Shown: in pieces, positions 28,455 through 35,968 of the stretch
Numbering within the stretch: the stretch's first letter is position 1
How the letters are laid out: each line of letters begins with the position of its first letter
NCBI GenBank assembly: GCA_026394055.1
Contig: JAPKYZ010000050.1
Span: forward strand, 1-60,518
DNA length: 60,518 bases
Direction: 5' to 3'
DNA from: Acidobacteriota bacterium
Lineage (GTDB): Bacteria; Acidobacteriota; Terriglobia; Bryobacterales; Bryobacteraceae
Translations under genes and position numbers: made by a program
The notes under the pieces: model-generated
What the model was told of the DNA's origin: nothing
Database searches by the model: none
What the model saw: the letters and a program-made list of their open reading frames with translations, nothing else

Positions 28455-29042
28455 TCAGCCCGCGGCCAATCCAATATCGCGGGCGGCAGCGATCAGCCGT
28501 GGCCACGGCGGCTTGCCCCAGGATTTGGCGAGGTCACCTTTGGCAGTCACGAAAGAAGGGAACATATCAAGCACCTTCGCTGGATTCACGTTCCTTGATG
28601 CCCCTTCGCGAATGCAGAGCCAGGGCATGATCGCTTGTATCACACTGTCAACGGTGCCCTTGTGCTCGGCGGGATCGTACGCTGACAGATTCGATGCAAA
28701 CTTTCGAAAACCCCCTAGGTCCGGCACCAGGATAAGCCAATCGTGTTCCGCTCCCGCGAACTTCCTGCCCATGGCGATCCCGAGTTCAATTGGCATGTTC
28801 AAGCGGGCAAAATTCTCTGGGCCTTCACCGGTGCAACGGGACAGGTCATGGATGGAATACCGGCTGTCAAATATTGCCTTAGCGATTCGATCCATTCGCG
28901 TACCATCATCGCTTTCCAAGGCACTCCTTGGTGTGAATCCAGACGCCACGGTGGCAAACAGAATCGCGTCGAAGAGTTGATCGTACTCCTCGTCGAATGG
29001 ACAGTTGAGGTATACAGAGCGGGCGGGGTCGAGGGCTGACAC
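28455..29042 (-). CDS. Unknown protein with NCPFDEEY motif, deoxyribosyltransferase/TIR-like fold candidate
   Basis: A 195-residue protein of a widespread but uncharacterised family; I recognise it only by its pattern VYLNCPFDEEY (residues 10-20), then SGFTPRSALESDD (34-46), YSIHDLSR (62-69) and FARLNMPIELGIAMG (78-92). Strand VYLNCPF followed by a turn, and later HDLSR ahead of N-MP-ELG-A-G, is reminiscent of nucleoside 2-deoxyribosyltransferases and TIR-like folds, in which the Glu of ELGxAxG (here Glu86) is catalytic. That fold call is an inference. The start is GTG at 29042 with no clear binding site. It follows the TIR gene by 18 bases and so is probably co-transcribed with it. The local base composition seems somewhat richer in A/T than its neighbours. 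Confidence 0.65.
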   Translation of the reverse strand: MSALDPARSVYLNCPFDEEYDQLFDAILFATVASGFTPRSALESDDGTRMDRIAKAIFDSRYSIHDLSRCTGEGPENFARLNMPIELGIAMGRKFAGAEHDWLILVPDLGGFRKFASNLSAYDPAEHKGTVDSVIQAIMPWLCIREGASRNVNPAKVLDMFPSFVTAKGDLAKSWGKPPWPRLIAAARDIGLAAG

Positions 29043-29060
29043 TGTCGCTACCGAGCGGGT

Positions 29061-29588
29061 CTAGCGGGAGAAAACTGGCGGCAGGCCCGCGCGGCGCGCC
29101 ATCTCCTCAATATCTTTTCCCATCTCAATCAACCGCTGGCGATGGGCCAAACGTGCTTCAGGCGTGGGCTTAGGCTCAGGTTGGGGCTGGCCCAGAGCTT
29201 CTAGGACGCGATCGGTCCAGCTGTCATTCTCCTGTAAGGGGTCGACCCGAAGGGCCTGCCAATTGCTCCAGACCGGCGGAACTCTGGCCTCCCCCATGAG
29301 CACCGGGATCAGCTTTTTCTGCGGATTCGCCCATACTTCGGACAACAGGGCTCTCCATTCGTTGTCCAACCGTGGGCCGGCCATCGGATGGGTGCCGACT
29401 AGAACCAAATAGTCACTAGCGTCCGAGATAGCACGCCGGATCTCGTCATTCCATCGTTCGGCGGGAAGGATGTTGTACCGATCAATCCAGACCGGAACCC
29501 CACCCTCCGTTAGCCTCCGGATGAGTTGCTGGGCGAATCGAGAATCGTCCTGAGAGTAGGAGACGAATACCTTTTTCTCAGATTCCAT
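29061..29588 (-). CDS. TIR-domain protein
   Basis: A 175-residue stand-alone TIR domain with a short proline-rich linker and C-terminal helix. Box 1 is VFVSYSQDD (7-15), the BB region runs VPVWIDRYNILPAERW (31-46), the next helix is DEIRRAISDAS, and strand DYLVLVGT (59-66) is followed by AGPRLDNEWRALLSE (70-84), then KLIPVLM. TIR domains in bacteria commonly cleave NAD+ or make signalling nucleotides in antiphage defence. The catalytic Glu of such enzymes normally sits four residues after the Trp (WxxxE); here position +4 after Trp78 is Leu82, while Glu77 and Glu84 flank it, so activity is uncertain. GAGGG lies before the ATG. Operonic with the gene downstream. Confidence 0.88.
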   Translation of the reverse strand: MESEKKVFVSYSQDDSRFAQQLIRRLTEGGVPVWIDRYNILPAERWNDEIRRAISDASDYLVLVGTHPMAGPRLDNEWRALLSEVWANPQKKLIPVLMGEARVPPVWSNWQALRVDPLQENDSWTDRVLEALGQPQPEPKPTPEARLAHRQRLIEMGKDIEEMARRAGLPPVFSR

Positions 29589-29634
29589 ATGCCCTCATTA
29601 TAGGGCGCAACCGGAACACCGGCGCGCCCGAAGC

Positions 29635-32316
29635 CTACTTCTTCACCGGGTTCACTGACTCCGGGTTGAGGCCCAACTCCTTCAACGCGGCTGCGGCCTT
29701 GCTGGCGTCGTACCAGTTCCAGCGGCTCAGCTTCGACAGAGCAGCGGCGACGATGTTCACCGTGTCGATCTCAAAGTGGCGGCGGAGGTGTTCGCGGTTG
29801 TCCGAGCGGCCGAAGCCGTCGGTGCCGAGCGTTTCCAGGCGGCCGGGGAGCCACGTCGCCAGCTGGTCGGCCAGCAGCTTCATGTAGTCGCTGGAGGCGA
29901 CGATGGGGCCGTCCTGGCCGTCCATCACTTGCTGGATGTACGGGCGCTTGGGGGCTTGGTCAGGGTGCAGGCGGTTCCAACGCTCGCATTCGAGCGCTTC
30001 GCGGCGCAGTTCGTTGTAGCTGGTGACGCTCCAGACATCAGCCTGGACGCCGAACTTCTCAGCCAGCATCTCCTGGGCCTTCAGCGCATCGTTCAACATG
30101 GGGCCGCTGCCCCACAGGTGGACGCTGGCCTTGCCGCCTGGGGCCGGACGGTACTTGTAGATGCCCTTCAGGATGCCTTCTTCCAGGTTGGCGATACCTT
30201 CGGGCATCGGGGGCTGGACGTAGTTCTCGTTGTAGATGGTGATGTAGTAGAAGCAGTCTTCCGCATTCTGATACATCCGCTTGATGCCATCACGGATGAT
30301 CACGGCCAGCTCAAAAGCGTAGGCCGGATCGTAGGTGATGCAGGTGGGGACAGTGGAGAACAGGATGTGGCTGTGGCCGTCCTGGTGCTGCAAGCCTTCG
30401 CCCAGAATCGTCGTGCGTCCGGCGGTGCCGCCCATCAGGAAGCCCTTGCCGCGCGAATCGCCAAACGCCCACACCAGATCGCCGACGCGCTGGAAGCCGA
30501 ACATCGAATAGTAGGTGTAGAACGGAATCATCGGTACGCCATAGTTGGCGTAGGACGTTCCGGCCGCCGTGAACGTAGCCATGGAGCCGGCTTCAGTGAT
30601 GCCTTCTTCCATGATCTGGCCGTCTTTGGCTTCCTTGTAGTACAGCAGCATGTCGCTGTCGACCGGCTTGTACAGCTGGCCTTGGCTGGCATAGATGCCG
30701 CACTCGCGGAACAGGGATTCCATACCGAACGTGCGCGCCTCATCCGGGATGATGGGCACGATGAACTTGCCGATCTGCGGATCCTTGATCAGGGTCTTCA
30801 GCACGCCCACGAAAGCGGCCGTGGTGGACGCTTCACGCGTGCCGGAGCCCTTCAGCGAATCGCGGAAGGCATCGAGCGGCGGCGCGGTGACGGTGATCGC
30901 CTTGGGGTGGCGCGAGGGCACCGAACCACCCATGGCGGCCGTGCGCTCCCGCAGGTACTTCATTTCCAGCGTCTCTTCCGGAGCGCGGTAGAAGCCGATG
31001 TCCTTGACGATGCCATCCGGCACCGGAATCTGCAGGCGGCGGACGACGTACTCGAGTTCGTCTTCGTTCAGCTTCTTCTGCTGGTGGGTGACGTTCTTGC
31101 CTTCGCCGGCTTCGCCCAGGCCATAGCCCTTGACGGTCTTGGCGAGCACGACGGTCGGCTGGCCCTTGGTTTCAGTGGCGCGCTTGTAGGCGTTGTAGAC
31201 CTTCAACGGATCGTGGCCGCCGCGGCGGAGGTTGGCGATCTCGTCGTCGGTCATGTCGGCCACCAGTTCGGCCAATTCCGGATACTTGCCGAAGAACTCG
31301 CGACGGGCATAGGCCGCGCCACGAGCCTTGAAGTTCTGGTATTCGCCGTCGACGCACTCGGCCATGCGCTTCACCAACAGACCGGAGCGATCCTTGGCGA
31401 ACAGCTTGTCCCACTCACTGCCCCACAGGACCTTAATCACGTTCCAGCCGGCGCCGCGGAAGGCGCTTTCCAGTTCGCGAACGATGGAGCCGTTGCCGCG
31501 GACCGGGCCGTCCAGGCGCTGCAGGTTGCAGTTAACGACAAAAATCAGGTTGTCCAGCTTCTCGCGCGAGGCGAGCGTGAGCGCGCCCAAGCTCTCCGGC
31601 TCATCCGTTTCACCATCGCCCAGGAAGGCCCAGATCTTGCGGCCGGTCTCCGGGATGATGCCGCGGTTCTCGAGGTACCGCATGAAGCGGGCGTGATAGA
31701 TGGCGTTGATCGGGCCCAGGCCCATCGACACCGTCGGGAACTGCCAGAAATCGGGCATCAGCCACGGGTGCGGATAGCTGGAGAGGCCCGGCGTGTCGCG
31801 CAGTTCGTGGCGGAAGTTCTTGAGGTGCTGTTCGGAGAGGCGGCCTTCGAGGAAGGCGCGGGCGTAGATGCCGGGAGAGGCATGGCCCTGGAAGTAGACG
31901 AAGTCGCCCGCCTCGGCGCCATGGCTGCCATGGAAGAAGTGGTTGAAGCCAACTTCCGCCAGCGTGGCCAGCGAGGCGTAGGTGGAGATGTGGCCGCCGA
32001 TGTTGGCGTCGTACTTGTTGGCGCGCACCACCATAGACATGGCATTCCAGCGGTTGATCGCCTCAATGCGCCGCTCCGTATCGAGGTCGCCCGGGTAGGG
32101 CACCTGCTGGTCCACCGGGATCGAGTTGATATAGGGCGTCGCGGTGGGCAGGGTGGGCGAAACGCCCAGGGCCCCGGCCTGCGTCAGTAGAGTGTTCAAC
32201 AAAAAAGCGGCCCGCTGAGAGCCGCCTTCCTCAACCACTTCACGCAGTGCTTCCAGCCATTCGCTGGTTTCTTGAGGATTTGCGTCGGAACGTACGTCAG
32301 GCTTGGTGGTGATCAT
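29635..32316 (-). CDS. aceE: Pyruvate dehydrogenase E1 component (homodimeric type)
   Basis: Thiamine-diphosphate-dependent E1 of the pyruvate dehydrogenase complex, decarboxylating pyruvate and reductively acetylating the lipoyl E2. The ThDP motif is GDGETDEPESLGAL ending with VVNCNLQRLDG. The catalytic-region N-terminal half has GGHISTYASLATLAEVGFNHFFHG, and the C-terminal half MPEGIANLEEGILKGIY. From ATG 32316 (MITTKPDVRSDA) the product is 893 residues, close to the 887 of E. coli. An in-frame ATG at 32355 would add 13 residues and overlap the upstream glycosylase by 14 bases. No E2 or E3 genes are in the window. The TIR gene starts 46 bases after its stop. Confidence 0.96.
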   Translation of the reverse strand: MITTKPDVRSDANPQETSEWLEALREVVEEGGSQRAAFLLNTLLTQAGALGVSPTLPTATPYINSIPVDQQVPYPGDLDTERRIEAINRWNAMSMVVRANKYDANIGGHISTYASLATLAEVGFNHFFHGSHGAEAGDFVYFQGHASPGIYARAFLEGRLSEQHLKNFRHELRDTPGLSSYPHPWLMPDFWQFPTVSMGLGPINAIYHARFMRYLENRGIIPETGRKIWAFLGDGETDEPESLGALTLASREKLDNLIFVVNCNLQRLDGPVRGNGSIVRELESAFRGAGWNVIKVLWGSEWDKLFAKDRSGLLVKRMAECVDGEYQNFKARGAAYARREFFGKYPELAELVADMTDDEIANLRRGGHDPLKVYNAYKRATETKGQPTVVLAKTVKGYGLGEAGEGKNVTHQQKKLNEDELEYVVRRLQIPVPDGIVKDIGFYRAPEETLEMKYLRERTAAMGGSVPSRHPKAITVTAPPLDAFRDSLKGSGTREASTTAAFVGVLKTLIKDPQIGKFIVPIIPDEARTFGMESLFRECGIYASQGQLYKPVDSDMLLYYKEAKDGQIMEEGITEAGSMATFTAAGTSYANYGVPMIPFYTYYSMFGFQRVGDLVWAFGDSRGKGFLMGGTAGRTTILGEGLQHQDGHSHILFSTVPTCITYDPAYAFELAVIIRDGIKRMYQNAEDCFYYITIYNENYVQPPMPEGIANLEEGILKGIYKYRPAPGGKASVHLWGSGPMLNDALKAQEMLAEKFGVQADVWSVTSYNELRREALECERWNRLHPDQAPKRPYIQQVMDGQDGPIVASSDYMKLLADQLATWLPGRLETLGTDGFGRSDNREHLRRHFEIDTVNIVAAALSKLSRWNWYDASKAAAALKELGLNPESVNPVKK

Positions 32317-32341
32317 CGTGGTGGGATAGAGCGCGCTCTTT

Positions 32342-33241
32342 TCATAATTTACCATGCGAGATGCGCTGGTCCATTTCCGCTAGCGATCGGGGCCAGTCGG
32401 AACGAAGCAAACGGGACAGCGACCGGTCCGCCAAAAGGCGCCCGCCGGTCTGGCAATTGGGGCAATAGTTGGTCTCATTCTCGGCATAGCGGATGCGCTG
32501 GACCTTGGTTTGGCATGCTGGGCAAGGCTCACCAAAGCGGCCATGGACGGCCATTTCCGGACGGAAGGCGGTCACTCTTTCGGGGAAGTCTTTGGTGCGC
32601 AAACGGTCGATCCACAGAAGCAAAGTGTCCCGGACGGCGGCATACAAGCGGTCTACTTCGGCGTCGGTCAGCTTTTGCGAAAGCGCAATGGGTGACAGCC
32701 GGGCGGCGTGCAGAATTTCATCCGAGTATGCATTGCCAATGCCGCTGAACAAGTGCGGATCCGTGAGGCTGCGCTTCAACGTGTGGTTCTCGCTGCGCAG
32801 GCACGCGGCGAACTCGGCGGCGGAGCATTCCAGTGGCTCTATCCCGCCGGGGTCCAGCGCTTGTGGGTCACGCACCACCGCCAGCGACGCCCTCCGCTTG
32901 GTACCAGCCTCGGTGAGCCGCAACGTGCCGCTCGAAAAATCAAACGCCGCCAGATCGCGTCGTGTGAGCTTGGCCACTTTCTTTGAATCCGCCGGATGCC
33001 AGTGTAGCCGCCCGGCAATCATCAGATGGACCACCAGCCAGCAGCCATTGTCGAGGCCAACAGCAATGCGCTTGCCGATGCGGCGTAGCTCGGTGACACG
33101 GGCGCCGTAGGTGGCGGCTAGCGGCGGCTCAATAGTTCGCAGGAGAAAGGGCGACCCCAGGCGGACGGTCTCGAGTGTCGCGCCGTTGATCCGCTTTTCG
33201 AGCGCTTCCAGATAGGCCGTGATGTCTGGCAGCTCCGGCAT
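32342..33241 (-). CDS. Formamidopyrimidine-DNA glycosylase/endonuclease VIII family protein
   Basis: DNA base-excision repair glycosylase/lyase of the MutM/Nei family. It begins MPELPDITAYLEAL, with the catalytic Pro2 and Glu3 of the family after removal of Met1. The helix-two-turn-helix is around GIGNAYSDEILHAARLSP and the C-terminal zinc finger is CPAC...CPNC (about 243-265). It has about 30 extra residues after the zinc finger (DRSLSRLLRSDWPRS...). PELPDIT is close to actinobacterial/acidobacterial Nei-like variants rather than classical MutM (PELPEVE), so the exact damage specificity is left open. The stop overlaps the aceE start region. Confidence 0.92.
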   Translation of the reverse strand: MPELPDITAYLEALEKRINGATLETVRLGSPFLLRTIEPPLAATYGARVTELRRIGKRIAVGLDNGCWLVVHLMIAGRLHWHPADSKKVAKLTRRDLAAFDFSSGTLRLTEAGTKRRASLAVVRDPQALDPGGIEPLECSAAEFAACLRSENHTLKRSLTDPHLFSGIGNAYSDEILHAARLSPIALSQKLTDAEVDRLYAAVRDTLLLWIDRLRTKDFPERVTAFRPEMAVHGRFGEPCPACQTKVQRIRYAENETNYCPNCQTGGRLLADRSLSRLLRSDWPRSLAEMDQRISHGKL

Positions 33242-33375
33242 GGTGCCTTACATTGTGGCGAAGTTTTTGGCCGTAGAGTATTGGTGCCGATTTGATTCAG
33301 GGTCTTGCCGCTTAACGGGAGTTCCACCGTCTCCCGAAGCTTGCGGTGGGGTTGGCGCTACGATAAGGGAAATCA

Positions 33376-33681
33376 ATGTCGGCGTTCGTGTTTCAGTTCG
33401 AGTGGGACCCAGCCAAGGCAGCTACCAACATGGCCAAGCATGGCATCGATTTTGAGCGAGCTTCCGAAATCTTCGGCGATCCGCTGGCCCTTACGATTCC
33501 AGATGACGAGCACAGCATCGCGGAAGTCCGGTGGATTACGATGGGAAGGGATGGGCGTGGCCAAACCATCCTGGTGGTGCATACTTTCGTGGAGATTGAC
33601 GAAGCAGTAGCCCGAATACGGATCATTTCGGCTAGGCGGCCCACCAAGTCTGAAGCGCGCGAGTACGAGGGACCCCAATGA
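33376..33681 (+). CDS. brnT: BrnT-family toxin
   Basis: A 101-residue ribonuclease toxin of the BrnT family, related in fold to RelE. Hallmarks are FEWDPAKAATNMAKHGIDFERASEIFGDP near the N-terminus and VVHTFVEIDEAVARIRIISARRPTKSEAREYE at the C-terminus. AGGGAAA precedes the ATG. The last four bases (ATGA at 33678-33681) overlap the start of the antitoxin gene, so the two are translated together. The promoter is likely in the 134-base gap after the divergent glycosylase gene. Confidence 0.92.
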   Translation: MSAFVFQFEWDPAKAATNMAKHGIDFERASEIFGDPLALTIPDDEHSIAEVRWITMGRDGRGQTILVVHTFVEIDEAVARIRIISARRPTKSEAREYEGPQ

Positions 33682-33878
33682 AGCCTGAATACGATTTCTC
33701 AAAAGGTGAGCGAGGTAAGTTTTTTGAGGCCAACGCCGAGTTGCGCTTACCTATTTACCTGGACGCGGATATTCAGCGCTATTTGACGGAACGCGCAGCG
33801 GATCAAGGTGTTCCCTTGAGCGAAATGGTCAATGGCCTGCTGAAGCACGAAATTCAGATTATTGAGTCCGTGAAGTAG
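33678..33878 (+). CDS. brnA: BrnA-like antitoxin (CopG/ribbon-helix-helix)
   Basis: A 66-residue partner of BrnT. It has an acidic/basic N-terminal half (MKPEYDFSKGERGKFF), a beta strand LRLPIYLDADIQRYL and the helix-turn-helix of a ribbon-helix-helix dimer (LTERAADQGVPLSEMVNGLLKHEIQI). In known systems it binds and neutralises BrnT and represses the operon. Overlaps BrnT by 4 bases. It is shorter than many BrnA proteins. Its 3' end overlaps the convergent DUF433 gene by 25 bases. Confidence 0.82.
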   Translation: MKPEYDFSKGERGKFFEANAELRLPIYLDADIQRYLTERAADQGVPLSEMVNGLLKHEIQIIESVK

Positions 33879-34111
33879 TGTGGCGTCCCGAAGGGATGGC
33901 TTTTTGCGTAGGCCACAATCGCTTGAACCGACGCCACCGGGACTTCAAACTGTTCGGCGATTTCTGACACGCTGACTCCGTACTCGAAGTTGTCGATGAT
34001 CGCGCTGATGGGCAGGCGCGTGCCGCGCAGCACTGGCGAACCGCTCTGCACCCGCGGCTTCGTTTCCACTAGCGAGCATTGGGCCCAGTCGATATCTTCA
34101 CGTCCGGACAT
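33854..34111 (-). CDS. DUF433-domain protein (antitoxin-like)
   Basis: An 85-residue protein of the DUF433 family, found as antitoxin of PIN-like (DUF5615) toxins. The core GSPVLRGTRLPISAIIDNFEYGVSVSEIAEQFEV-type stretch contains the helix-turn-helix. GAGGAG stands before the ATG at 34111. No DUF5615 toxin is adjacent on either side, so it is a lone member or its partner was lost. It converges on BrnA and overlaps its end by 25 bases, which may couple their expression. Confidence 0.82.
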   Translation of the reverse strand: MSGREDIDWAQCSLVETKPRVQSGSPVLRGTRLPISAIIDNFEYGVSVSEIAEQFEVPVASVQAIVAYAKSHPFGTPHYFTDSII

Positions 34112-34192
34112 GGGTGACTCCTCGCTTCACCATTTCACGTTTCCGCGCGACAACGTCAAATCGAATGAGTGCGCTTGCTATCCTGCCCCTAA

Positions 34193-35164
34193 ATGCAACG
34201 GCGCTCTTTTCTCAAACTCCTCCCCGCCACACCGGCCATCGGCGGCACTTTGACGGCACAGGATGCTCCGGCCCAAATCCGCTCTCTGCGCGTGCGAGTG
34301 CTCTCCACCATGCTGGCGGACGCGGGGATTGGGGAGTGGGGGTTTGCGGCTTACATTGAGGCCGATGGGCGGCGGTTTCTGTTTGACACGGGCGGGCGGC
34401 CGGAGACGGTGCGGCAGAATGCGGCGGAGTTGAAGGTGGACTTGGCGCAGGTGGATCAGATGCTGCTCAGCCATTTTCATGGGGACCACAATGCGGGCTT
34501 GCTGACGCTGCGACGCGAGGCGGCGAAGCAGCGGGCGTCGGCGCTGGGCACCTGCTATGTCGGTGAAGGCATCTTCTTACCTCGGCGGCGGAGCCAGTTG
34601 GATGAACGGGAATCGAATGACGCCTTGTTGGTCAAGCCGCAGTATGAGGCGTTGGGCGGCAAGTTTGTCACCGTCGCCAAGCCTACGCCGATCTTCCCTG
34701 GGGCTTGGCTGACGGGGCCAGTGCCCCGCCCCTACCCGGAGCGCAACTGGTCCGGCACGGGGCAGATGAAGACCGCCCAGGGCTGGGTGGAGGACAATCT
34801 GCCGGAGGATATGTCGCTGGCTTTTGATACGGCGGCGGGCTGGGTGGTGGTCTCGGGCTGTGGCCATTCCGGAATCATCAATACGCTCGAACATATCCGC
34901 AAGTCGATCCGCACGGCGCCCATTCATGCCGCGATTGGCGGCTTTCACTTGTTCCCCGCCAATGACGCGACGCTCGAATGGACGGGAGGCAAGCTGAAAG
35001 AGTTTGGCTTGGAGAATCTGCTGGGCGCGCACTGCACGGGCATTGAAGCGGTGTACCACCTGCGGCAGCAACTGGGACTGAAGCGCGCCAACTGCGTGGT
35101 GGGAGCAGTGGGGGCCAGCTTCACGCTGGGCAGCGGGATCAGCCCGGGGCAAGTGGCGCGTTAA
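34193..35164 (+). CDS. Exported MBL-fold metallo-hydrolase (RFAP-synthase/dihydropterin-like subfamily)
   Basis: Metallo-beta-lactamase-fold hydrolase of 323 residues. It starts MQRRSFLKLLPATPAIGGTLTAQD, a Tat-type leader (RRSFLK), so it is probably exported. The metal motif HxHxDH is SHFHGDHN with His94, His96, Asp98 and His99; later metal ligands may be in SGCGHSG and GAHCTG. The overall layout matches the MJ0936-type subfamily of MBL proteins (often annotated as 7,8-dihydropterin-6-methyl-dihydrofolate-like synthase), whose real function is mostly unknown. No neighbouring gene suggests the substrate. Confidence 0.85.
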   Translation: MQRRSFLKLLPATPAIGGTLTAQDAPAQIRSLRVRVLSTMLADAGIGEWGFAAYIEADGRRFLFDTGGRPETVRQNAAELKVDLAQVDQMLLSHFHGDHNAGLLTLRREAAKQRASALGTCYVGEGIFLPRRRSQLDERESNDALLVKPQYEALGGKFVTVAKPTPIFPGAWLTGPVPRPYPERNWSGTGQMKTAQGWVEDNLPEDMSLAFDTAAGWVVVSGCGHSGIINTLEHIRKSIRTAPIHAAIGGFHLFPANDATLEWTGGKLKEFGLENLLGAHCTGIEAVYHLRQQLGLKRANCVVGAVGASFTLGSGISPGQVAR

Positions 35165-35193
35165 GCCTCAGCTGTACCGCTCCACCGGTCACG

Positions 35194-35235
35194 CAAAAGC
35201 AAAACGCGAGGGCACCTGGGGTAGGCACCCTCGCG
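35194..35235 (-). terminator. Terminator downstream of skp
   Basis: The minus strand reads a 12-base-pair stem (arms CGCGAGGGTGCC and GGTGCCCTCGCG) and then TTTT GC TTTT. Stem span is 35205-35235, the T-rich tail 35194-35204. It lies about 30 bases after the skp stop codon. Confidence 0.85.
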
Positions 35236-35264
35236 TCGCGAATTCAGATGGTCGAAAGGACCGC

Positions 35265-35891
35265 TTACGGCTTGGCGCCAGCGGGCTTGGGAGCGGCGGG
35301 CTTGGCGCCGGCCGGCTTCGGCATGGCGGGAGCGCCTGCACCAGCACCCGGGGCCACGGTGCCCATCGTCGGAGCGTTGGCGTCGTACATTTTGACGATA
35401 TCGGCGGTGACATCGGTGCCGGTGGCGAAGTACAGCACCGGGCTCTGCTGGCTGCTGACATCGAGGATCATGGTGAAGCTGTTGTCACGGGAGTACTTGT
35501 CGATCACCTGCATGATGCGGCTGCCCAGCTCATTGTTCAGCTTCTGAAGTTCCTGCTGGTATTCGGCCTGCGCATCTTCCTGGTCGCGTTGCAGGGACTT
35601 CTGCTTCTGGTCGATTTCGCGCGCCAGCTTGCCCTTCTGCTCTTCACTGGCCGTGTTGGAGGACTTGCGGAACTGGTCCTGCAAAGCAGCGATGTCGCCC
35701 TGCTTTTTTTCGAGTTCCTTGCGGCGCGGATCAAAGCGGGTCTGCAGATCCTGGATCGCCTTCTGGCCGTCCTTGGTGGAGAACATCGCCTGCTCGATGT
35801 TGATCACGCCCACCTTGCTCGGCGGAGCCTGGGCGAACAGCGCACTGGCGGCCACCAGGCCGAGCGCCATGTGAGAAAACTTAAATGTCAC
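35265..35891 (-). CDS. skp: OmpH/Skp-family periplasmic chaperone
   Basis: Periplasmic chaperone that holds unfolded outer-membrane proteins for delivery to the BAM complex. It has a Sec signal (MTFKFSHMALGLVAASALFAQA), a long coiled-coil body (QAMFSTKDGQKAIQDLQTRFDPRRKELEKK-type, about residues 33-120) and family residues near SPVLYFATGTDVT. At 208 residues it is slightly longer than E. coli Skp because of a C-terminal tail rich in Pro, Ala and Lys (KPAGAKPAAPKPAGAKP). It starts with GTG, with GAGGAG 10 bases upstream. The gene follows bamA by 77 bases, the usual bamA-skp order. A terminator follows. Confidence 0.9.
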   Translation of the reverse strand: MTFKFSHMALGLVAASALFAQAPPSKVGVINIEQAMFSTKDGQKAIQDLQTRFDPRRKELEKKQGDIAALQDQFRKSSNTASEEQKGKLAREIDQKQKSLQRDQEDAQAEYQQELQKLNNELGSRIMQVIDKYSRDNSFTMILDVSSQQSPVLYFATGTDVTADIVKMYDANAPTMGTVAPGAGAGAPAMPKPAGAKPAAPKPAGAKP

Positions 35892-35968
35892 GAGACTAAC
35901 TCCTCAAAATTCTATGCCGGCTTGCCGCGCGGCTCCATCCACTGCCACCAGCATCTCCGAAACAGCCC

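Noticed and set aside
28348..28506. Upstream extension of the DinB-like gene
   Set aside because: It overlaps the end of the upstream NCPFDEEY gene and its amino-acid sequence is not family-like.
29776..32190. Very long open frame (804 codons) on the plus strand
   Set aside because: Exactly opposite aceE, which has all family motifs. The antisense translation shows no domain.
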